Of a stretch of 39,560 nucleotides of DNA, positions 27,892 through 35,748 are shown piece by piece (the first letter of the stretch is position 1; each line of letters begins with the position of its first letter). The stretch is from a virus. Under the pieces are notes generated by a model, which saw only the letters and a program-made list of their open reading frames with translations, was not told the DNA's origin and searched no databases. The DNA is taken from positions 1 to 39,560 of the IMG/VR virus record IMGVR_UViG_3300034104_006876; one strand, given 5' to 3'. The translations under genes and the position numbers were made by a program.

Positions 27892-28337
27892 TATTTGATG
27901 CCTAATTCCCTCTCGGTGATTATGACGAAATCCCAGCCTCGATCAGCACAAAACTCTCTTGCGGCTTTCCACTTTGCGCTATTTATCCCATATCTAGCCA
28001 CTTCTGTAATATACTTTTTAGTTGGTTTTCTCTTACCATCATGCGGTGGTGGGGCCATGGTTTGAGAAAGAGGTTTGACCTCAATCATCTTTGTTTTTAT
28101 TGCACCACCCTTTTCGCGCATTTTGACTACAAAATCTGGAAAATATCGATGATATCTACCGTCCAACGGGGATCGATATGGAACTATGACTTCTTCAGAT
28201 CCCCATTCTAGAACATGAGGGTTGGTGTCAAATTCTACCATGACACGGCGTTCCCACAACGATCTATAGACGATATTTGTCGGATCGCCTCGATATTTGC
28301 TAGAATTGACTGGTCGATATTTGCCGCTGTAAGCCAT
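27891..28337 (-). CDS. 4: head-completion nuclease gp4
   Basis: 148 residues. YRSLWERRVMVEFDTNP, VIVPYRSPLDGRYHRYFPDF, IEVKP and the C-terminal KWKAAREFCADRGWDFVIIT belong to the T4 gp4 (gp50) head-completion family, a TnsA/restriction-endonuclease-like fold with D (PDF) and E-x-K (IEVK) catalytic residues. It acts after DNA packaging to finish the head before tail joining. It is the first gene of the minus-strand virion operon; no clear promoter is visible upstream on that strand. Confidence 0.85.
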   Translation of the reverse strand: MAYSGKYRPVNSSKYRGDPTNIVYRSLWERRVMVEFDTNPHVLEWGSEEVIVPYRSPLDGRYHRYFPDFVVKMREKGGAIKTKMIEVKPLSQTMAPPPHDGKRKPTKKYITEVARYGINSAKWKAAREFCADRGWDFVIITERELGIK

Positions 28338-28353
28338 GTTGTATCTATGGCGC

Positions 28354-28361
28354 TATAAATA
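28354..28361 (+). promoter_or_regulatory. T4-type late promoter TATAAATA
   Basis: Exact T4 late consensus, 27 bases before the ATG at 28388. It lies in the short divergent gap between gp4 and gp48 and would drive the plus-strand baseplate operon. Confidence 0.78.
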
Positions 28362-28387
28362 TCAAAATCGATCGGAAGGTAACTTTA

Positions 28388-29506
28388 ATGGTTGAAATAT
28401 CAGGCAATCAGACTTTTAGTCCTGTAACCGGTGAAACAAATTCACGTATAGGTGCGGTTTCCTCACTATATTTTCCGCTCAATTATGAAAATATTGATCA
28501 TTTGGTTACATTTCAAGTTTTAAAATTTGAAAGGGTAACTCGTACTTCAACTTTGAATAGCGATGCTCCAATTGTAAACACTGGAACGCCTGAACAAAGA
28601 CTAGCACGAAGAGGATTATCTAGTATTACTTTACCTATGCCATCATCATTGCTAACAGAATATAATACATCATATGACTCACCTGATATTAGTGCATTAG
28701 GCGAGCTAGTTGCAACGGCTGCATCGAATGCTAGAAATACTGATCCGCGCACATTAGGTAGAAATTTGGGTGAAGCTATTTCCGGACCATTTAGGGATTT
28801 GGCTCAGGGTGGTACATTTGGTGCTCGCATAACAGGTATGCACGCATCTCTTCAGGAATCACTTAACAACTTATATCGTAATTTAGGTCCAACATCACCT
28901 CTAGGAGGAGCAGCAATAGCTTCAACTGCGGCCGGTGCAGCGGGTAGACTGAGTCCGTCATTTACAGCAGCATTGGCCAATGTTACAAATGTAGCTAGAA
29001 ATCCGCATAAGGTAGTATTATTTACGGGAGCGAATTTTAGAGAGCATAGATTTACATACAGCCTAACGCCTAAAAATGCTAGAGAAGCTGAGATAATCTA
29101 TGAGATAATTAGGAAATTTAAATTTCACATGTCACCCAAATATGGTTTGGGTAATGTAGGTCAAATATCTGCAGGACTAGTTCAAGGTTTAGGTGGTGAT
29201 GGTAGTGGTGCATTTGCCAATGATCTTGCTGGGCTAACACAAGAGGCTGGTGCTACATCGCGCGCATTCTTTGAATACCCTGAAGTATTTCAAATTAAAT
29301 TTAGTAGAGAATCCACACTATTCTCAATTAGTGAATCTGTGTTAAAGTCATTTACGATAAATTATCACCCCCAAAACTATCCAGCTTATGTTCGCTCGCT
29401 TACTCAAGGTGGCGCAAAAGCATATCCTGCTGAAGTGGTAATCGATATGCTATTCTTAGAGACTGATGTTATTACCAAGGAACAGATAGAGCAGAACGGA
29501 AGATAA
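28388..29506 (+). CDS. 48: gp48-like baseplate tail-tube cap
   Basis: 372 residues. SLYFPLNYENIDHLVTFQVLKF opens the protein; a low-complexity Ala/Gly helix region occupies the middle (about 150-205). FREHRFTYSLTPKNAREAEIIYEIIRKFKFHM is the tail-tube-like core typical of gp48 (quoted landmarks SLTPKNAREAE, IIRKFKFHM), and the C-terminus has SFTINYHPQNYPAYVR and EVVIDMLFLETDVITKE. It caps the hub and receives the tape measure and tube. AAGGTAAC precedes the ATG. A late promoter lies upstream; gp53 follows after five bases. Confidence 0.75.
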   Translation: MVEISGNQTFSPVTGETNSRIGAVSSLYFPLNYENIDHLVTFQVLKFERVTRTSTLNSDAPIVNTGTPEQRLARRGLSSITLPMPSSLLTEYNTSYDSPDISALGELVATAASNARNTDPRTLGRNLGEAISGPFRDLAQGGTFGARITGMHASLQESLNNLYRNLGPTSPLGGAAIASTAAGAAGRLSPSFTAALANVTNVARNPHKVVLFTGANFREHRFTYSLTPKNAREAEIIYEIIRKFKFHMSPKYGLGNVGQISAGLVQGLGGDGSGAFANDLAGLTQEAGATSRAFFEYPEVFQIKFSRESTLFSISESVLKSFTINYHPQNYPAYVRSLTQGGAKAYPAEVVIDMLFLETDVITKEQIEQNGR

Positions 29507-29511
29507 TTTCA

Positions 29512-30084
29512 ATGAAATATTTTTCAAATTTTCCGTCTTTGACGTATAATTTACCCGGCATGCCAAATTCGGTTGAAGCTACCGATGTTACAAAGCGTTT
29601 TATCATAAGGGACTTTTATAAGAAACAAGCTTTATCTTTTTTTACATATAATGTCACAGACGGCGAACGACCAGATACCGTTGCTTATAATATCTACGGT
29701 GATGATTCGCTTGACTGGTTAATTCTTTTACCAAATGAGATTTTGGACCCTAGTTATGAGTGGCCTATGGGGCAGCAGACACTAAATGAATATATTAGAA
29801 CCAAATACGGTAGCGTATCTACTGCAATGGCTCAGGTTCATCATTATGAGCAAATTATACAAAAGAGACAAGAAATTCTTAATCAAGATGGTGAATTGAT
29901 ACTCATACCTGAAAAGACTCTTATTGTAGATCAAACAACTTATACAAGTCTGTCTCCTGTAAATAGAACAGCTGTTACAAATTATGATTATGAATTAGCT
30001 AAGAATGAAAGACGCAGAAATATATCGATAATTAGCAGCAGGGCTGTTCCAAGTATTCTTGAAGCCTTTAGGGACCTTTATTAA
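29512..30084 (+). CDS. 53: baseplate wedge subunit gp53
   Basis: 190 residues. MKYFSNFPSLTYN, DFYKKQALSFFTYNVTDGER, PDTVAYNIYGDDSLDWLIL and LNEYIRTKYG are gp53 features (a LysM-like wedge component), followed by a C-terminal helix with KNERRRNISIIS. gp53 joins wedges to the central hub. Close spacing to gp48 and gp27-like genes indicates a single operon. Confidence 0.85.
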   Translation: MKYFSNFPSLTYNLPGMPNSVEATDVTKRFIIRDFYKKQALSFFTYNVTDGERPDTVAYNIYGDDSLDWLILLPNEILDPSYEWPMGQQTLNEYIRTKYGSVSTAMAQVHHYEQIIQKRQEILNQDGELILIPEKTLIVDQTTYTSLSPVNRTAVTNYDYELAKNERRRNISIISSRAVPSILEAFRDLY

Positions 30085-30086
30085 TA

Positions 30087-31385
30087 ATGACGGTACAACC
30101 TGAATTTAGATCGGGTACAGGTGTAATACATGACCTGGCAATTCGCTCGACAGTCAATACCAATGTTACAGATTTTAAGCAGCTAGTTACAGAGATTAGC
30201 TATTATGAATCCATTGATTCGCCTGCTACATCAATGTATCTTGATGTCATGGATGCAATTGCATTTCGTAATACATTACCTATAGTAGGTGGTGAGACGG
30301 TACAATATTCTATTTCCGATAGTAATCGAAATGCTAATCGTATTCGTGGTAATATGACTCTCTACAAGCTCTCTAATCGTGTTAGAGCAAAGCAAGGTGT
30401 GGATTCATATGAGCTTAATTTAACCACAAATACTTTGTTGCAGGATCAATCTACTGTTATATCTCAAGGTCTGCAAACTACCAACATTTCGGATATGGTG
30501 CGTCAGGTATTTTCAACACACATTGCACCACTAACAAATAAACCGTTAGTTACGGTAGAAGATACAGAGGGAACCTTTACTACTGTATTGCCTAGGGTAA
30601 GCCCACTCACCGCGATGCGATATCTTGCGGATGAGGCCAAATCGGCAAATGATCGTAGCACCTCAAATTTCTTCTTTTTTGAAAATGCAAGAGGGTTTCA
30701 TTTTGCATCTTTACAATATTTGATGCGTCAACCACCAAAAGCGACGTTTTATAATCTTGAAGATCGCATACCGGGTGATGATAGATTTGACAGATCGCGT
30801 GTAGTTGCAATAGAACAGTCGGTTGGGTTTGATTTGTTATCCGGTGTGACAAATGGTCAGCTTGGTGTGCAGGTCTTATCGCTTGATCCAGTTGCAAAGA
30901 GATTTAGAACATCACAATATCTCTATAATCGAGATTTTGGTCAAGTTGAACACATAACAGCCCATCCAAGAATTGCACCGTCAGTAGCACAAAGATTAGG
31001 TTCTTCAATATCAAGAGAAAAATTTATAGTATCTAATTCATATCAAGGTACAATACCTTATATTACAAACAATGACGGTTCAACACAGAATACCTTTAGA
31101 CGTCGCCAAGACTTTCTCGCGCGCGAGACATATCTTAATTCGGAATTATTGTCATCTGTTACTAAGGTCATGATTCATGGTAATTCTGACATTGCCGTCG
31201 GTGATACTATAAAAATAGTAATGCCAAAAGTTGGTGAGTCATCATCGCGGGATAAGCAAACTGATTCCTTTGTCTCGGGTAAATATCTTGTGACGGCAGT
31301 ATCTCATAGATTAACTGCAGGTGGATTGGAATATTCAACACTATTGGAGTGCGTGGCCGATGCCTACAGCACACCTATTGCTTAG
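30087..31385 (+). CDS. 27: gp27-like baseplate hub protein
   Basis: 432 residues. Layout of a gp27/gpD-type hub: first beta-domain with VTDFKQLVTEISYYESI, then MTLYKLSNRVRAKQGVDSYEL, a helical/beta part with SPLTAMRYLADEA and NFFFFENARGFHF, and C-terminal VTKVMIHGNSDIAVGDTIKI plus KYLVTAVSHRL. The trimer would hold the gp5-like spike and continue the tube symmetry. It starts two bases after gp53. The assignment rests on domain order and position rather than close identity to T4. Confidence 0.78.
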   Translation: MTVQPEFRSGTGVIHDLAIRSTVNTNVTDFKQLVTEISYYESIDSPATSMYLDVMDAIAFRNTLPIVGGETVQYSISDSNRNANRIRGNMTLYKLSNRVRAKQGVDSYELNLTTNTLLQDQSTVISQGLQTTNISDMVRQVFSTHIAPLTNKPLVTVEDTEGTFTTVLPRVSPLTAMRYLADEAKSANDRSTSNFFFFENARGFHFASLQYLMRQPPKATFYNLEDRIPGDDRFDRSRVVAIEQSVGFDLLSGVTNGQLGVQVLSLDPVAKRFRTSQYLYNRDFGQVEHITAHPRIAPSVAQRLGSSISREKFIVSNSYQGTIPYITNNDGSTQNTFRRRQDFLARETYLNSELLSSVTKVMIHGNSDIAVGDTIKIVMPKVGESSSRDKQTDSFVSGKYLVTAVSHRLTAGGLEYSTLLECVADAYSTPIA

Positions 31386-31396
31386 AGGATAGATTA

Positions 31397-32638
31397 ATGC
31401 CCGTAAGAGCTGACGAATGGATGGGCACCAACGGCTTTGTATGGTTTGTTGGTATTGTCGAAGATCGTAGTGACCCACTTAAAATCGGTCGTGTTCGTGT
31501 TAGGTGCTTTGGTTGGCATTCAAATGACAAAGCTGCTCTACCTACGGCATCATTGCCATGGGCGCAAGTTATGGTACCAACAACATCGGCCAGCACCAGC
31601 GGTGTAGGTAGTTCACCTACGGGTTTGACTGAAGGGTCTTGGGTCATAGGCTTTTTTATGGACGGTCGCCGCGCGCAGACACCAATGATAATGGGATCAT
31701 TTCATGGTGTTGCTGGTGATGCTGCAAATCCCAATGAAGGCTTTGGTGACCCAAATGGTGTGTACCCAGTCGTATCGGGTATCCCGGATACATCACCAAT
31801 GGCCGCGGGTGGCAACTCATATGTCGATACGGCAATTGTTCAAGATCGCATATCAACCAAAGTAAAAAATGTACCTGAAGCTGCAATACAGAAAATTACA
31901 TCTGTAGCATATGATGCTGATGATGCAACTTATGAGACTCCTACCTGGAATCAACCTGATTTACACGCAGAAACAAATCCACCATTATATCCATATAATC
32001 ACGTTCGCACTACAGAATCCGGACATCTATTTGAAATCGATGATACAAATGGTGCGCGACGTATTCATGAATATCATGCATCTGGCACTAACCGCGAAAT
32101 TATGAATGACGGAACCACAGTTACTCGCATAGTAGGTGATGACTATCAAATAGTCGTCAAAGATAAAAAAGTCATCATCTTTGGTTCTTGTAGCGTAACT
32201 ATAGCGGGTGATGCGCGACTTAGAATTGATGGTGATATGGTGCATGAAGTGCTAGGTGATTATCATCTGCATGTTAAAGGTAGCATGAAATCAAAAATTG
32301 AAGGCAATCAAGAAACAGAAATTATAGGGTCTTCGGTTACTCAAATTAATTCAAATGATTCTAAGAGCATTGGTGGAAATCGGGTCAGAAATGTTGGTGG
32401 CGAAGTATCAGAAAATTTTGCATCGGTGCATCGTTATACGATAGGCGGTGATGTAACCCAAATAATTGGTGGTTCCAAGCTTACAACCGTCGCTAGCAAA
32501 ATAACTCAGGTATCTGGCGGTGATCTGAATATGGGTTCTGGTGGCGCAACCTCAATAGCCGGTAAATCTTCATTCACATCAGGATCTCCTGGGCCCACAA
32601 CTATTAAGGGGTCTAGGATCGATCTAAACCCACCATAA
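31397..32638 (+). CDS. 5: gp5/VgrG-like baseplate spike, no lysozyme domain
   Basis: 413 residues from ATG 31397 (AGAGGA at 31384-31389). The N-terminal OB-fold has FVWFVGIVEDRSDPLKIGRV and RVRCFGWH, then WVIGFFMDGRRAQTPMIMGSF, as in gp5/VgrG. ESGHLFEIDDTNGARRIHEYHASG starts a long triple-stranded beta-helix with repeating hydrophobic/Gly pattern (about 215-413). The T4 lysozyme insertion is missing; the virion transglycosylase encoded at 23911-25440 may take its place. It pairs with the upstream hub protein. Confidence 0.85.
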   Translation: MPVRADEWMGTNGFVWFVGIVEDRSDPLKIGRVRVRCFGWHSNDKAALPTASLPWAQVMVPTTSASTSGVGSSPTGLTEGSWVIGFFMDGRRAQTPMIMGSFHGVAGDAANPNEGFGDPNGVYPVVSGIPDTSPMAAGGNSYVDTAIVQDRISTKVKNVPEAAIQKITSVAYDADDATYETPTWNQPDLHAETNPPLYPYNHVRTTESGHLFEIDDTNGARRIHEYHASGTNREIMNDGTTVTRIVGDDYQIVVKDKKVIIFGSCSVTIAGDARLRIDGDMVHEVLGDYHLHVKGSMKSKIEGNQETEIIGSSVTQINSNDSKSIGGNRVRNVGGEVSENFASVHRYTIGGDVTQIIGGSKLTTVASKITQVSGGDLNMGSGGATSIAGKSSFTSGSPGPTTIKGSRIDLNPP

Positions 32639-32650
32639 TGAGGTGATAGC

Positions 32651-33469
32651 GTGACTATTCCTAGCCCACAAAATTTACAAGCTTCTATATCATCAGCATC
32701 AGGTGTTGTTGCTTCAGCGCAGCAAGCTCTTGGTGCAGGTTGCGGTGTTGGTTCAGCACTATCGCAAATTAATTCATCGATACAACAAGCTAGTGAAGCA
32801 ATCAATAATGCCATATCTACAGCAAATGATATCATATCTGCTGTGCAAAATCTACCGAATATTATCACACAGCAAGTAAGTGGTGTTATATCAACAGCAA
32901 TAACAAATGCTTTAGGTCCTGTGCGTGAGCTTAATGCTTTAGCAAATCAAATTCAAGCTGAGGTTGCTAATCTTTTGCGATTGGTCAATAATCCTGCGGC
33001 CTTTATCGCACAATATCTTAATATTCAAAGATTATTCCCAAACCTAGACCTTAACGGTTTGTTAAATCGAATATTATCTGGTATGAATATATGCCAAGCA
33101 ACGGCAGAAGCAGCGCAGCAAGCACCCAATCACCCACCATCTACTGCATCCGCTGAAGCTGCGCCAACAGCACAACCAACACCGGAAGCACCTGAACCCG
33201 CACCAGTTGTAAATCTTTCATATCAGTCTCAGATAACTCGTGAGCCACTAGAACCACCACCTGGGGTTGCTGGTTCTGCCGGAAATACATCAACAGATGA
33301 TGCATTAAATCGCATTAGAGACCAGCAAAGGGCCGCATTGGAAGCTCAATATTGGAGATTAAGTTTACAAAGATTTTGGTCAACCGATGATCAAGAACGC
33401 GCCGATCTTGCACGACAAATGCTTGATACAAGAGAACAACAACAGGCATTTATACGCACATCGCCATAA
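32651..33469 (+). CDS. virion-module protein with helical N-terminus
   Basis: 272 residues from GTG 32651 (GAGGTGATA upstream). Residues 1-130 form an Ala/Ser/Gln/Asn-rich amphipathic helix array (INSSIQQASEAINNAISTA) with a single cysteine; residues 135-190 are Pro/Ala-rich; the C-terminus is helical and charged (RDQQRAALEAQYWRLSLQRF). No family recognised. Located between the spike and gp25, it may be a spike-tip or internal tail protein. It lacks the PAAR motif expected of a spike tip. Confidence 0.6.
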   Translation: MTIPSPQNLQASISSASGVVASAQQALGAGCGVGSALSQINSSIQQASEAINNAISTANDIISAVQNLPNIITQQVSGVISTAITNALGPVRELNALANQIQAEVANLLRLVNNPAAFIAQYLNIQRLFPNLDLNGLLNRILSGMNICQATAEAAQQAPNHPPSTASAEAAPTAQPTPEAPEPAPVVNLSYQSQITREPLEPPPGVAGSAGNTSTDDALNRIRDQQRAALEAQYWRLSLQRFWSTDDQERADLARQMLDTREQQQAFIRTSP

Positions 33470-33476
33470 TGTGGTT

Positions 33477-33484
33477 GATAAATA
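33477..33484 (+). promoter_or_regulatory. late promoter GATAAATA
   Basis: Fits NATAAATA, 21 bases before gp25 at 33505. A short TGTGG/CCACA hairpin surrounds it. Same box as before gp8. Confidence 0.6.
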
Positions 33485-33504
33485 AGCCACAAACGGAGAG
33501 ATGA

Positions 33505-33903
33505 ATGTCAAACGCGATCAAGACGCCAATCTTTAAGGATTTTGATCTAAACATGAAGATGCACCCGGTAACGGGTAAGCTAATTGTGCGTAAGAATCAA
33601 GATTCAGTTAAGCAGGCTCTTAGATCGCTAATACTTACGGATAGAGGCGAAAGACCATTTAGAAATCAGTTTGGGTCTGACATTCGCGCGAGACTATTTG
33701 ATCTTATGGATCCTAGTTTGGCGCTACAGATAGAAAGTGATGTTTTACTAGCCGTAGCTAATTATGAAGAAAGAGCTATAATACTAAACGTAGGTGTGGT
33801 TGATGATCCAGAGAATAATGTTGTTCGTGTAAACATAACTTTTAGAACTACAACTTCTCAGGCTCCTGCTAACCTAACATTAACTCTGGAGGCCATACGA
33901 TAA
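33505..33903 (+). CDS. 25: baseplate wedge subunit gp25
   Basis: 132 residues, the conserved lysozyme-like-fold wedge protein. IFKDFDLNMKMHPVTGKL, QALRSLILTDRGERPFRNQFG, then DPSLALQIESDVLLAVANYE and VVRVNITFRT are classic gp25 blocks, including the EPR-like ERPFR motif that anchors the sheath-initiator strands. Strong ribosome-binding site ACGGAGAG. The stop overlaps the gp6 ATG as TAATG. Confidence 0.93.
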   Translation: MSNAIKTPIFKDFDLNMKMHPVTGKLIVRKNQDSVKQALRSLILTDRGERPFRNQFGSDIRARLFDLMDPSLALQIESDVLLAVANYEERAIILNVGVVDDPENNVVRVNITFRTTTSQAPANLTLTLEAIR

Positions 33904-35747
33904 TGGCGGCTAATAGTGCAATTACCGTAGCAGGTCTAGATTTTGATACGATTCGTCTCAATCTGCGAAACTTTATGGCAGGTAAACCCGATTTCTCAGA
34001 TTTTGATTTTGAGGATTCTGCCATAGGTACGCTACTTGATCTTCTGGCATATAATACTTACTATAGCGCATTCTATGCAAATATGGCAGCAAATGAAGCA
34101 TTTCTTGATACGGCTCAGATTTATGATAACGTCGTATCTCGCGCCAAAATGCTTGGATATCTTCCGACTTCAGCACGCGGCCCAACCGCAAATGTGCGAG
34201 TAAGTTTTACAGTTCCAGCAAATTCAACTTTCAGAACTATCAATATTGCAAAAAATACTCAGTTTAGGGCCGTAGTTAATGGTGTATCATATACATTTGT
34301 GACACCACAATCATATCCTATAACTGCAAATTCATCAAATAGATTTAATGGTTTTATTCAGATTACAGAGGGTGTACCATTAACGCATAGATTTCTTTTC
34401 TCTGCGGCCAATACATCATTTATATTACCTAATGCAAATACCGACACATCAAGCATAACTGTCGCAGTCACGACATCGGGTAATACTCAGACATATATTC
34501 AAGCATCCGATTTAAGAACTGTCAATTCTACATCAAAGGTTTTCTTTATAGAACCTGATCGCAATAAGCTGTTTAAAATTAGCTTTGGTGATAATGTTCT
34601 CGGGCAGAAACCTACGTTTAATAGCACAGTTGCGGTATCATATCGAGCAACAAACGGAACAAGAGCTAATGGTGCCAATAATTTTACCGCCATAAGCACA
34701 GTTGGTGGGCAAAGCAGCTTTACGTTAACAACAGTCGAAAGAGCCACTGGTGGTGCAGAAATTGAATCAATCGAATCGATTAGATTTAACGCACCGCGTC
34801 TCTATGAAACACAAAATCGTGCAGTAACTAAGGAAGACTATAAGAGAATAATTCTGCGCGATAACCCTGATCTATCGGCAGTCAATGTTTGGGGTGGCGA
34901 AGAAAATGATCCGCCAATATTTGGTAAAGTATATGCATGTGTAAAGCCTAGTGTTGGCACGCTCGTATCTACTAATCGCAAAGAGCGCATAAAGCTGGCC
35001 ATTAAATCTTATAATGTGCAGTCAATCGACCTTGAAATTGTCGATCCAACATACCTATATGTGGTCCCAACAACAATAGTTCGTTACGATCCTCTTCTCA
35101 CCACACTACAACCATCAGAAATTGCAGTTCGCGTTGCAAATAAGATCATAGCATATGAATCATCAAATTTAAATCGTTTTGATGGTAAATTTAGATATTC
35201 TAGATTTCTAGATTCGATTGATTCGGCTGAATCATCAATCGTATCAAGCACGGCCAAAATTGAAGCTCAAAAGAAATTCTTACCGTCAATTACACAATCA
35301 AATACCTATCGAATTTCATTCAATCGAATGATATATCACCCAAGTGACGGATATCAGACGGCCACTTCATCTACATCATTTATTTTAAATGGATTTACAT
35401 CATTTTTTGATGATGATGGTAACGGAAATGTACGGGTATATTACGTATCTCAGGGTAAGCGAACTTATATCAAAAATATTGGTACAATAGATTACCTGAC
35501 TGGACTAATTACACTAAATGCATTTCAGCCTACATCAGTTGCAACTGGTGAAATTGATATTCGTGTAGAACTTGATGATTATAATATCTCACCTATACGC
35601 AATCAGATATTACTAATAGCTGGTGCAAAGATAACACTAATAAATGACAATACAGGCGCAATTGATGCGCGTCTGGAAACCGTTAGTACTGTCGGTAACA
35701 GCGCGACTTTAGGTGCAACCTCAATTTCTCAGCTAACGACATTCTAA
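33903..35747 (+). CDS. 6: baseplate wedge subunit gp6
   Basis: 614 residues, close to the T4 length. DFDFEDSAIGTLLDLLAYNT, FYANMAANEAFLDTAQ and KMLGYLPTSARGPTA are the gp6/gpJ core, followed by beta-domains and ESIRFNAPRLYETQNRAVTKEDYK, the typical C-terminal helix-strand block. Gp6 dimers form the inner baseplate ring that opens on contraction. Coupled to gp25. Confidence 0.93.
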   Translation: MAANSAITVAGLDFDTIRLNLRNFMAGKPDFSDFDFEDSAIGTLLDLLAYNTYYSAFYANMAANEAFLDTAQIYDNVVSRAKMLGYLPTSARGPTANVRVSFTVPANSTFRTINIAKNTQFRAVVNGVSYTFVTPQSYPITANSSNRFNGFIQITEGVPLTHRFLFSAANTSFILPNANTDTSSITVAVTTSGNTQTYIQASDLRTVNSTSKVFFIEPDRNKLFKISFGDNVLGQKPTFNSTVAVSYRATNGTRANGANNFTAISTVGGQSSFTLTTVERATGGAEIESIESIRFNAPRLYETQNRAVTKEDYKRIILRDNPDLSAVNVWGGEENDPPIFGKVYACVKPSVGTLVSTNRKERIKLAIKSYNVQSIDLEIVDPTYLYVVPTTIVRYDPLLTTLQPSEIAVRVANKIIAYESSNLNRFDGKFRYSRFLDSIDSAESSIVSSTAKIEAQKKFLPSITQSNTYRISFNRMIYHPSDGYQTATSSTSFILNGFTSFFDDDGNGNVRVYYVSQGKRTYIKNIGTIDYLTGLITLNAFQPTSVATGEIDIRVELDDYNISPIRNQILLIAGAKITLINDNTGAIDARLETVSTVGNSATLGATSISQLTTF

Positions 35748-35748
35748 T

